Part shown: positions 4,550 to 12,026 of the stretch, piece by piece
How positions within the stretch are numbered: the stretch's first letter is position 1
Layout of the letters: each line of letters starts with the position of its first letter
NCBI GenBank assembly: GCA_015494245.1
Contig: WGBN01000354.1
Span: 1 to 12,915 of the forward strand
DNA: 12,915 nt
Reading direction: 5' to 3'
Source of the DNA: Saprospiraceae bacterium
GTDB taxonomy: Bacteria; Bacteroidota; Bacteroidia; Chitinophagales; Saprospiraceae
Notes under the pieces: generated by a model
What the model saw: only the letters and a program-made list of their open reading frames with translations
Databases searched by the model: none
Told to the model about the DNA's origin: nothing
Program-made: the position numbers and the translations under genes

Positions 4550-7264
4550 CTATTCCAACACCACCCTAAACCCCACATGTTCAACTTCGCCTTTTTTGCG
4601 CAGTTTATTTTCGGCTTTGGGGTCGGCGTAGTCGTAGGCGGAGAAGCCGTAGATGGAGCCTTGTTGGGCGTATTCGGCGAGATTGCCGCCGAGGTCATAG
4701 ACGGTGGCTTGGCCTATTTTTACGGGTTTGAAGGAGGCTACGGGTTTGATAAGGGTTTGTTTTGCGCGTGCTATATTTTGCCGGAAGGCATCTATCTCAT
4801 AAGGAGTAATTTGGTAACCGGCCCAATAGGTGAGGGTATTTTCCTCAGGGGCTGCCTGCAGGGCTTTTTTCTGCCAGGCTTTTGCTTCTTTTTGGGTGGG
4901 GAGGCGGTAGTTTTCTCCCGTGAGTTTGTTGAGTCGGAGGATGTATTGTTGTGCTTGCTCGTAGCTGACTTGTGCCGGATAGTTGTCTTGTCCTGCAGGA
5001 TAGGAGAAGTTTTTGTTGAGGGCTTTAAACTGAGCGTTGGTAACTTCCAGGAGGCCGATGGCGATGGAGTCTTGGGCGATGCGTTGTGTTTCGGGGATGA
5101 GTTTGCCTTTGTATTTTTTGCCGTAGAGCGAGGCCTGATGTGCCAGGCTGTCTTTTTGTAAGAGCATGGCAAGGGGGCTGTCGTCTTTGAGCGTCTCGTT
5201 GTCGGTTGCTTGTTTGCCGAAGAGGTATTGGTCTATCCACTTGAGCTCTTCTTTCATTTTGCGCTTTTGATGGGTGATTTTGCGCAGGCCATGCGGTTGG
5301 CCGGGGAACCAGAGGAAGCGCACGGGCGTTTGGCCGGCTTGTTGCAGGGCGCGATAGTATTCCCAACCCTGATCGCGGGGTACGGCTCTGTCTTCGCTTC
5401 CGTGGAAAATGATAGTGGGCGTTTTTACCTTTTCCATTTCGAAGAGGGGAGAGTAGAGTACATAGGCCTCATTGTAAGTTTTTCCATTAACGTCATCCCA
5501 GGGGGCTCCGCCGAAATAGCTTTGGTCGAAAGAGACACCGAAGCGGCAGGTGCCATAGTCGGAAGTCCAGTTGACGTCGCCTGAGCCGGCGCAGGCGACT
5601 TTAAGCATGTCGGGATAGCGAACGGTGAGCATGGTAGTGAGGATGGCTCCGTTGGACCAGCCCATGCAGCCCAGCATGGAGGTGTCTATCAGGCCGCGGC
5701 GGTAGAGCTCTTCGATGCCTTTGGTGATGTCGGTGAGCTCCGGCGTGTAGTAGTTGTGTTTGATAGACTCTACGAATTCCTGGCCGTGGTTGGAAGAGCC
5801 GTGGTAATTGGGTTTGAGCACGAAGGCTCCCCTTTGTGCGAGGAGTTGAGGATAGGTGGACCAGCGCTCTCGCCAGAGGTCGCGGGTAACGCCTGCCGGC
5901 CCCCCGTGTATGGAGAGCATGAGCGGATAACGCTTGCCTTCCTCGTAATCCAGCGGATAGTAAAGCAGGCCGTTGACCTCTTCTCCGCGGTAGCCTTTCC
6001 AGCGGAAAATTTCATAGCGGGCTTTTTTCTTTTTGTGTAGTTTGCTGTTGAGTTCGACGACTTCCTTTTCGTTTTGCAGGGAAAGGCCTTCAGCTGTTTT
6101 TTGTAAGTCAGCCATGTAATATCGCGGCAGTTGGGCGGCAGTAGAATGCTCAAAGAGTATTTTTGAGCGATCGGGGCTGATGGCGAGTAAGACGATGTGG
6201 TCTTGTTTTTCTCCGAGATCGGGAATGTACTTCGTCCACTTGTTGTCTGTTTTTTTGTAGAAGGCAAGAATGGAGGTCGGGCCATTGGCCAGCATGGCGA
6301 GGACGTCTTCACCCAACACGCGGTATCCGCCTCCGAGTCCGTTTTCCCATTGCAGGGGTACCTCCACGGGCTTTTCCGTCTTGAGAGGATAGTAGTACAG
6401 GTGTGGCTCTCCGGCGCCATCCCAGTGCGGGTCTTTGTTGAGGTCGGAGGTAAAGTAAAATCCCTGTTCTGAGGCTGTGAATTGGAAGTTGTAGGGATTG
6501 TGAATGTCTTGCAAAATTCTGCGGCTTTGGCCTTTGCTCAGGTCGAGCAAATAAATTTTGGGTTTGGGCTGTGCATCGGCATGGTAGTGCAGGCTTTCCA
6601 GCGTGGCGTAGCAGATGTAGCGGCCGTTGGGCGAAGCGGTGTACCATAGGATGGGGCGTGTGTTTTGGCTGAGGCGCCGGTTCTTTTTGGTCTTGAGGTT
6701 GTAGCTGAAAATACGGGAAGGGTACCAGTACGTACTGTCTTCGATGACTACGGTATTGTCTTTGGCTTTTTGGATTTTTTCCTGCTGCAGGGTTTTGCCC
6801 TCCGAGGCCACATAGGCAAAGGTAGAATCTGAAAGCCATTGGATGTTGGAGATGCCGTTGGGAAATTCGGCGATTTTTTCGGCCTCGCCGCCGTAGATGC
6901 TGAGGGCCCAGAGTTTTTTGCCTTTTTTACGGCCGGAGAGGAAATAGATTTTTTTGCCGTCTTTGGAGAAAAAGGGGCTGTAGTCCGATTCATCTGAGCG
7001 GGTGAGTTGAAGGGTTTTGAAGTGGTCTTTTTCGCGGATGTCGAGGCGGGTCAGATAGATGTCGGAAGTGAAAGCATCTTTTTCTTTGACGGCTTTGTTT
7101 TGCGTCCATACAATCATTTCGTTGTTGGGCGAGAATTGTGCAGAACGCAGGAAGCGGGTGTTCAGAATGTCGTCAATGGTCCAGCTCTCGTCTGAGTTTG
7201 CTTTGTTTTGTGCGGGAAGTAAGGCGGGGAGCAGCAGGACGAAGAGCAAGTGTATAGGTCTCAT
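4550..7264 (-). CDS. Secreted S9 (prolyl oligopeptidase family) peptidase fused to a SUMF1/FGE-like domain
   Basis: This 904-aa protein has a signal peptide (residues 1 to about 19, ending LLPAQ). A beta-propeller covers about 30-410. An alpha/beta-hydrolase covers about 415-685 with the full S9 triad: S537 in GWSNG, D625 in HGSEDRAVP and H658 in PGQPHG. It also has HGGP (453-456) and NYHGSSNHG (486-494). S9 enzymes cleave short peptides, often after proline or as aminopeptidases. After a linker, residues about 731-904 match the formylglycine-generating-enzyme/SUMF1 fold: GLLEVTNAQFKAL (737-749), YPAQVSYEQAQQYI (762-775), TGENYRLPTQKEAKAW (782-797), YDLGGNLAEY (856-865) and the terminal HVGFRVVLE. 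This domain has no cysteine, so it cannot use the cysteine pair of true formylglycine-generating enzymes; a binding role is more likely. The symporter gene lies 38 bp upstream and is probably co-transcribed. Confidence 0.93.
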   Translation of the reverse strand: MRPIHLLFVLLLPALLPAQNKANSDESWTIDDILNTRFLRSAQFSPNNEMIVWTQNKAVKEKDAFTSDIYLTRLDIREKDHFKTLQLTRSDESDYSPFFSKDGKKIYFLSGRKKGKKLWALSIYGGEAEKIAEFPNGISNIQWLSDSTFAYVASEGKTLQQEKIQKAKDNTVVIEDSTYWYPSRIFSYNLKTKKNRRLSQNTRPILWYTASPNGRYICYATLESLHYHADAQPKPKIYLLDLSKGQSRRILQDIHNPYNFQFTASEQGFYFTSDLNKDPHWDGAGEPHLYYYPLKTEKPVEVPLQWENGLGGGYRVLGEDVLAMLANGPTSILAFYKKTDNKWTKYIPDLGEKQDHIVLLAISPDRSKILFEHSTAAQLPRYYMADLQKTAEGLSLQNEKEVVELNSKLHKKKKARYEIFRWKGYRGEEVNGLLYYPLDYEEGKRYPLMLSIHGGPAGVTRDLWRERWSTYPQLLAQRGAFVLKPNYHGSSNHGQEFVESIKHNYYTPELTDITKGIEELYRRGLIDTSMLGCMGWSNGAILTTMLTVRYPDMLKVACAGSGDVNWTSDYGTCRFGVSFDQSYFGGAPWDDVNGKTYNEAYVLYSPLFEMEKVKTPTIIFHGSEDRAVPRDQGWEYYRALQQAGQTPVRFLWFPGQPHGLRKITHQKRKMKEELKWIDQYLFGKQATDNETLKDDSPLAMLLQKDSLAHQASLYGKKYKGKLIPETQRIAQDSIAIGLLEVTNAQFKALNKNFSYPAGQDNYPAQVSYEQAQQYILRLNKLTGENYRLPTQKEAKAWQKKALQAAPEENTLTYWAGYQITPYEIDAFRQNIARAKQTLIKPVASFKPVKIGQATVYDLGGNLAEYAQQGSIYGFSAYDYADPKAENKLRKKGEVEHVGFRVVLE

Positions 7265-7302
7265 AAGGCGGTCTTTTTTGTTGTGGGAGCAGGGCAGATT
7301 TT

Positions 7303-9084
7303 TTATTCATTCAATGCTCCCCAGATCTTGAAGAGCAGGTACCCCCCCAGGGCTGTAATGGTCGTGGCCACCAGAGCGGGGATGGTTTTTCCATAAATCC
7401 AATAGCCCGTGCCAAAGAGGGCGGCATAGACCGTGAAGCAGCCGGTGAACATGCCGCTGAGCTCAAGGGCGAAACTGCCGGTTTTGAGGTGTTCGTCCCT
7501 GAGGCGGCAGCTTCTAAGGCCTGCCCTGATGACGGGCTGCCAGCCCCAGGCGTGGGGGCGTACCCGCTTAAAGAAGCGTATCAGATGTTCTTTGGGTATG
7601 GCTGGTGAGAATAGTGTTACGGCTATCCAGGCCAGGGTGGTGATGCCTACGCCATAGAGGAGTTTCCAATGGTCTTCCAGATTCTCGGGGCCCCATTTGT
7701 GGAAATAAAGCGCGACGAGGAAGGAAACTACCATGGCGGTGAGCTCGCTATAGGCGTTGATGCGCCACCAAAACCAGCGCAGGATGAAGAGCAGGCCGGT
7801 ACCGGCGCCGATTTGCAACAGGATTTGGAAAGATTGCAGGGCGTTGTTCAACAACGCATGGGCGATGAGGGCCGATAAGGCCAGCAGCAGCAGCGTGCTG
7901 ATGCGCCCTACTACGACCAGCTCCCGATTAGACGCATAGGGCTTGATAAAGCGGTTCCAAAGATCATACGTTACATAGGAGGAGCCCCAGTTGAGGTGGG
8001 TGGAGATGGTGGACATGAAGGCGGCCAGCAGAGAAGCTACCACCAATCCTATCAGGCCTTTCGGCAAATGTGTGAGCATAGCGGGATAGGCCATGTCGTG
8101 TCCGATTTTGCTTTCGATCATGTTGGGGAAAGCCTCCTTCAGTGAGCTCAGATCGGGATACATGACCAGCGAGCAAAAGGCAATGATGATCCAGGGCCAG
8201 GGGCGCAGGGCGTAGTGGGCGATGTTGAAGAAGAGGGTGGCGCCCATGGCGTTTTTTTCGTCCTTGGCGGCCAGCATCCGCTGTACGATGTAGCCTCCGC
8301 CTCCGGGCTCGGCTCCCGGATACCACACGCTCCACCACTGCACGGCCAGAGGGATGATGAGCAAAGGCACGACGGCAGCCGTATCCTGGAAGTCGGGCAG
8401 CAGAGAAAGTTTGCTTTGCACGGCTTCGTTTTGAAACAAGGCATGAAGCCCCCCGATTTCGGGCTGGTTGACCAGGATGTAAGCCGCCCAGATGGTGCCG
8501 CCCATGGCGATGATAAACTGCACCAAATCCGTCAGCAGTACGCCGCGCAGGCCGCCGAGCGTGGTGTACAAAGCTGTGATGCCCAGCACGAAGAGCGTAA
8601 CCTTCCAGGGGTCTAAATCCGGAAAGATGACCCCGCTGATCTTAATGGCCGCGAGGATGACCGTAGCCATGATCATGGCGTTGAAAAAGACGCCGAGATA
8701 AAAGGCGCGAAAGGCCCGCAAAAAAGCAGCTTCGGGCCCGCTGTAGCGCAGCTCGTAAAACTCCAGGTCGGTGAGTACTTTCGAGCGCCGCCACAGCCGT
8801 GCATAGACAAAGACCGTGAGCATGCCCGTCAGCAGAAAGGCCCACCAGACCCAGTTGCCGGCTACGCCGTTTTGGCGCACGATGTCGGTAACGAGGTTGG
8901 GCGTATCGGCCGAGAAAGTCGTGGCCACCATAGATACGCCGAGCAGCCACCAGGGCATGTTGCGCCCTGAGAGGAAATAGTCGGTATAACCCTTTCCCGC
9001 CTGCTTGCCGGCCAGCAGGCCAATGAGCAGCGAGATGAGAAAAAAAGCGAGAATGATCGTCCAGTCGAGTTGGGTGAGATGCAT
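7303..9084 (-). CDS. Sodium:solute symporter (SSS family)
   Basis: This 593-aa polytopic inner-membrane protein has about 13-15 hydrophobic segments. Family marks include the N-terminal YFLSGRNMPWWLLGVSM (36-52), TTFSADTPNLVTD (55-67), the stretch GLRGVLLTDLVQF (178-190), and the conserved GLIGLVVASLLAAFMSTIST segment (343-362) followed by LNWGSS (364-369). The last of these lies in the sodium-binding helix 8 region of the LeuT-like fold. It should couple solute uptake to a sodium gradient; the substrate cannot be read from sequence. The C-terminus carries two extra helices (about 540-560 and 568-588). The start MHLTQLDWTIILAF at 9084 is favoured because it begins just before the first helix. 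An in-frame ATG at 9126 is possible. The longer frame to 9423 overlaps the upstream gene with unlike sequence and is rejected. It sits between a flippase and an S9 peptidase on the same strand, possibly one operon. Confidence 0.93.
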   Translation of the reverse strand: MHLTQLDWTIILAFFLISLLIGLLAGKQAGKGYTDYFLSGRNMPWWLLGVSMVATTFSADTPNLVTDIVRQNGVAGNWVWWAFLLTGMLTVFVYARLWRRSKVLTDLEFYELRYSGPEAAFLRAFRAFYLGVFFNAMIMATVILAAIKISGVIFPDLDPWKVTLFVLGITALYTTLGGLRGVLLTDLVQFIIAMGGTIWAAYILVNQPEIGGLHALFQNEAVQSKLSLLPDFQDTAAVVPLLIIPLAVQWWSVWYPGAEPGGGGYIVQRMLAAKDEKNAMGATLFFNIAHYALRPWPWIIIAFCSLVMYPDLSSLKEAFPNMIESKIGHDMAYPAMLTHLPKGLIGLVVASLLAAFMSTISTHLNWGSSYVTYDLWNRFIKPYASNRELVVVGRISTLLLLALSALIAHALLNNALQSFQILLQIGAGTGLLFILRWFWWRINAYSELTAMVVSFLVALYFHKWGPENLEDHWKLLYGVGITTLAWIAVTLFSPAIPKEHLIRFFKRVRPHAWGWQPVIRAGLRSCRLRDEHLKTGSFALELSGMFTGCFTVYAALFGTGYWIYGKTIPALVATTITALGGYLLFKIWGALNE

Positions 9085-9157
9085 GTCGGCTTGCCGTTTG
9101 GTGTAGGTATAGATGGGGCTGCCCATCTGGTTTACGGCTTGCAAGATAGGACTTTTG

Positions 9158-10609
9158 TCAATTTCGGTCTTTCCAGAGCTGCCAGGCGAGCTTCCAACCC
9201 AGGCTGGCAAAGGCCACCGTGAAGTAGAGGCTCCGCAGCAAAATGGCAGCGAGGGGGTGGTCCGGCAGGGGCAGATAGGATGCCGCCAGCCAGCCGAGCA
9301 GGGTCGCGAGTAGAATTTTGGCGGAAGCCCACTCAAAAGGCTGCATCCGGAAACGCAGGTAGATGAAAACAGCTTTGAGCAGATTGAAAGCAAAGAGCGC
9401 CAAAGCACTGGCCAGAGCGGCACCCACGATCTGGTACTTGGGGATGAGCCAGAGGTTGAGCAGAATGTTGCTCAGGCCGAGAAAGAAGACGGCATACAGA
9501 TTGAAGCGATAGTACTTCGAGAAATTGATGATGGAGTTGTTGATGCTGGTAGCCAGGTCGGTGAGCTTGGCCAGGCCGAGCAGGAGAATGACGTACTTGC
9601 CCTGACGGAAAACCTCGCCTTTCGGCAAAAGATCGGCCAGGTCATCCAGATTGAGCCAGATCAGAGAGAGCATGGCCGTGCCTGCCAGCAGCAGGATGAG
9701 GGATGTCTTTTTGTAGAGCTTGTTGATCTTTTCGGTATCGGAGCGCTGCCAGGCATCGGAGACGATGGGGGAGGTGATGCTCTGCAGGGAGCGCAGAGGG
9801 ATGTCTATGGTGCCGGCTATGAAAAGGGCAATGGTGTAAACTCCCGTGGAGTAAAGCCCGCTCAGGCTACCCACCATGAAAGTGTCTATCTGAAAAGCCA
9901 GCAGGCTGCCCACGCTGCCGAGAAAACCAAAAAGGCTGTAATCGGCCATGCGGCGCAAGCGCCCTGAGGAGAGAAAACTCCAGTCGGGTTTGCTGAAACT
10001 GCCCGGGTCTAAGCGATACAGATAGAGCAGTAAAGACAAGACGATGCCCGTGTAAGTAGCCAGCAAGGCCCAAATCAGCCCCCGGTTGTCGAGCACACCA
10101 TATAAGTAGAGCAGGATGAAAGAGGGCAAAGCGATTTTCAGCGTCAGCTCGTGCAAAATGGTGGGGACTACTACGCGCAGAAAATTCGAAATGTAGATCG
10201 TCAGGCTGTACGTCAGGGCAATGAGCAGGCTGAGGGGCAGCACATAGACCAGGCTCTCCTGCAGCAGAGCGGAGCGATCGCTGTACAAGGCCCGGATGAA
10301 AGGCGCACACAGCCAGGCCAGCAGGCAGAGCAGGGAAAAACCCGTGCCTATGGCGAGCAGCAGCAGCGCAAAAAAACCGTGATGCCCCTTCTCCGGCGCC
10401 CGAAATTCCGGAAAAAAACGAAGGATGGCCGTGTTCGTCCCCAGGTTGACGAAGGGCAAAATGAGGGTAGCCGTAGCGATGAGAAAGCGCAGCAAGCCGA
10501 TTTGCTCAACGGCCTGCGGAAAAATGAAAAGGGTGCTGAAGGCACCGATAAGCACCCCCAGGTATTGTACCAGACTTTTCTTGAGCCCTTGTCGCTGGAT
10601 GATGCCCAT
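9158..10609 (-). CDS. Wzx-like flippase (MOP superfamily, polysaccharide/lipid exporter)
   Basis: This 483-aa protein has about 12-14 membrane helices from residue 12 onward. Its beginning, QGLKKSLVQYLGVLIGAFSTLFIFP, is typical of Bacteroidota oligosaccharide-flippase-family proteins. Other family-like points are LGTNTAILRFFPEF (56-69), ADYSLFGFLGSVGSLLAFQIDTFMVG and a loop with SPIVSDAW in the middle half. Members flip undecaprenyl- or lipid-linked substrates across the inner membrane. No glycosyltransferase genes adjoin it, so a role in O-antigen or capsule synthesis is not supported by context. The upstream neighbour, an alpha-oxoamine synthase 56 bp away, suggests a lipid or glycolipid substrate as one possibility. 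The start ATG at 10609 follows a GC-rich hairpin. Polysaccharide export, teichoic-like export or a MATE drug pump are alternatives; the last is least likely by sequence. Confidence 0.88.
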   Translation of the reverse strand: MGIIQRQGLKKSLVQYLGVLIGAFSTLFIFPQAVEQIGLLRFLIATATLILPFVNLGTNTAILRFFPEFRAPEKGHHGFFALLLLAIGTGFSLLCLLAWLCAPFIRALYSDRSALLQESLVYVLPLSLLIALTYSLTIYISNFLRVVVPTILHELTLKIALPSFILLYLYGVLDNRGLIWALLATYTGIVLSLLLYLYRLDPGSFSKPDWSFLSSGRLRRMADYSLFGFLGSVGSLLAFQIDTFMVGSLSGLYSTGVYTIALFIAGTIDIPLRSLQSITSPIVSDAWQRSDTEKINKLYKKTSLILLLAGTAMLSLIWLNLDDLADLLPKGEVFRQGKYVILLLGLAKLTDLATSINNSIINFSKYYRFNLYAVFFLGLSNILLNLWLIPKYQIVGAALASALALFAFNLLKAVFIYLRFRMQPFEWASAKILLATLLGWLAASYLPLPDHPLAAILLRSLYFTVAFASLGWKLAWQLWKDRN

Positions 10610-10620
10610 AGAGGTCGGAG

Positions 10621-10658
10621 GGCGTTTCCGGACCTGTCGGGCAGGTCCGGAAACAGCC
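10621..10658. repeat. GC-rich hairpin between oxoamine synthase and flippase
   Basis: GTTTCCGGACCTG (10624-10636) and CAGGTCCGGAAAC (10642-10654) are perfect reverse complements with a 5-base loop (TCGGG). Three more pairs (10621-10623 with 10656-10658) form past a bulged A. No T-run follows on either strand, so it is not a classic intrinsic terminator. It lies 12 bp upstream of the flippase ATG and 8 bp past the synthase stop. It may be a dispersed repeat, a transcript-stabilising hairpin or an attenuating structure. Confidence 0.7.
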
Positions 10659-10665
10659 GTTGTGC

Positions 10666-11910
10666 TTAAAAGTCGGTGATGACTTCTGAAGAGTATTTGC
10701 CTGTACGCAGTTTTTCGGACACGGCGTCGAAGGCGTCTAAGCTTTCGTCTATGTCGGCCTGCGTATGCGCTGCCGTAGGAATGAGGCGCAGGATGATTTC
10801 GCCCTTGGGAATGACCGGATAGATGACCATAGAGCAGAAGATGCCGTAGTTTTCGCGCAGGTCATAGACCAGTTGCGAGGCCTCTTCCGGCGAGCCCTTG
10901 AGGAATACGGGCGTTACGCAGGAGTTGGTGCCGCCGATGTCGTAGCCGCGTTCTTTCAGGCCGTTTTGCAGGGCGTTTACATTGGCCCAGAGTTTTTGGC
11001 GCAGCTCGGGCATGGTGCGCAGCATTTCGAGGCGCTTGATGTCGCCTTCTACGAAGGCCATGGGCAGCGACTTGGCGAACACCTGCGAGCGCATGGAATA
11101 CTTCAGAAACTGAATGATGCGCTCGTCATTGCTGGCGAGGAAGGCGCCGATGCTGGCCATAGATTTGGCGAAAGTGGCAAAGTAAACGTCAATGCCGTCT
11201 TGTACGCCCTGCTCTTCGCCCGTACCTGCGCCCGTAGCGCCCAGTACGCCAAAGCCGTGCGCATCGTCCACCAGCAGGCGGAAGTCGTACTTTTCTTTCA
11301 GGGCGATGATTTCTTTGAGCTTGCCCTGATCGCCTTTCATGCCGAAGACACCTTCGGAGATGACGAGGATGCCGCCGTCATGTCTGGCAGCTTTTTCAGT
11401 AGCCCAGGCCAGGCGTTTTTCGAGGTCTTCGATGTCATTGTGTCGGAACTTCTTGCGTTCGCCGGGGTGCATGAAGACGCCGTCCATGATGCAGGCGTGG
11501 CTTTCCTCATCATAGACCACTACATCGTGGCGGCCGAGCATGGAGGTGATGGCCGACATGATGCCCTGGTAGCCGTAATTTACCAGTACAGCTGCCTTTT
11601 TGTGGACGAATTCGGCCAGTTGTTGTTCCAGCTTCTCGTGCAATTCGGTATTGCCCGACATCATGCGGGAGCCCATTGGGTAGGCCAGGCCCCATTTGGC
11701 GGAAGCCTCTGCATCAACCTTGCGAATTTCGGGATGGTTGCCCAGTCCGAGGTAGTTGTTGATGCTCCAGACAATGACTTCGCGGCCTTTGAAGGTCATG
11801 CGGCTGGCCAGTTCTCCTTCCAATTTCGGGAACATGTAGTAGCCTTCAGCCTGGTCGGCATATTGTGCCAGAGGGCCGCTGTCTCGTTTGATTCTTTCAA
11901 ATAAGTCCAT
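10666..11910 (-). CDS. PLP-dependent alpha-oxoamine synthase (serine palmitoyltransferase/CFAT/KBL-like)
   Basis: This 414-aa fold-type I PLP enzyme condenses an amino acid with an acyl-CoA or acyl-ACP, with loss of CO2 (or CoA ligation in KBL). Key residues are visible: the stacking histidine H138 in ESHAC, D215 and H218 in VDDAHGFG, and the Schiff-base lysine K249 in FATFAKSMASIGAF. SINNYLGLGNHPEIRK (49-64) and PMGSRMMSGNTELHEKLE (78-95) are family segments. Which acceptor it uses (serine for sphingolipids, cysteate for capnine-type sulfonolipids, or glycine for 2-amino-3-ketobutyrate) cannot be decided from sequence alone. The N-terminus MDLFERIKRDSGPLAQYADQ and the phylum favour a lipid role. 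I chose M at 11910; an in-frame ATG at 11940 adds ten residues (MGLPFKNNTD) unlike the family start as I know it. A TACCTTTG promoter lies upstream, and the flippase follows 56 bp downstream. Confidence 0.9.
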   Translation of the reverse strand: MDLFERIKRDSGPLAQYADQAEGYYMFPKLEGELASRMTFKGREVIVWSINNYLGLGNHPEIRKVDAEASAKWGLAYPMGSRMMSGNTELHEKLEQQLAEFVHKKAAVLVNYGYQGIMSAITSMLGRHDVVVYDEESHACIMDGVFMHPGERKKFRHNDIEDLEKRLAWATEKAARHDGGILVISEGVFGMKGDQGKLKEIIALKEKYDFRLLVDDAHGFGVLGATGAGTGEEQGVQDGIDVYFATFAKSMASIGAFLASNDERIIQFLKYSMRSQVFAKSLPMAFVEGDIKRLEMLRTMPELRQKLWANVNALQNGLKERGYDIGGTNSCVTPVFLKGSPEEASQLVYDLRENYGIFCSMVIYPVIPKGEIILRLIPTAAHTQADIDESLDAFDAVSEKLRTGKYSSEVITDF

Positions 11911-11993
11911 ATCGGTGTTGTTTTTGAAAGGCAATCCCATACCCTTTGGTACGGTTTTTCTCTGCCTTTCGGCAAATGAGAACCTTAAAGGCG

Positions 11994-12001
11994 CAAAGGT
12001 A
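11994..12001 (-). promoter_or_regulatory. TACCTTTG promoter box for the oxoamine synthase operon
   Basis: On the minus strand TACCTTTG (12001-11994) is an exact TAnnTTTG match between the batA-like stop (12029-12027) and the synthase start. A TTG (12019-12017) lies 15 bases upstream, which is shorter than the usual 17-23. Transcription would start near 11988, giving a leader of about 77 nt to the ATG at 11910. It is evidence that the downstream genes are not simply part of the bat operon. Confidence 0.55.
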
Positions 12002-12026
12002 GCGATTTTTTTGGAGCAAGGGCGTT

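Noticed and set aside
4550..5070. C-terminal part of the S9 protein as an active formylglycine-generating enzyme
   Set aside because: No cysteine is present in the domain, so the known catalytic cysteine pair is missing.
9085..9423. N-terminal extension of the symporter to ATG 9423
   Set aside because: It overlaps the end of the flippase gene by over 250 bp. The extra residues are Ser/Pro/Cys-rich and unlike the family.
10765..11904. 379-aa plus-strand open frame
   Set aside because: It lies entirely antisense to the oxoamine synthase and its translation matches no family I know. It arises from codon bias of the opposite strand.
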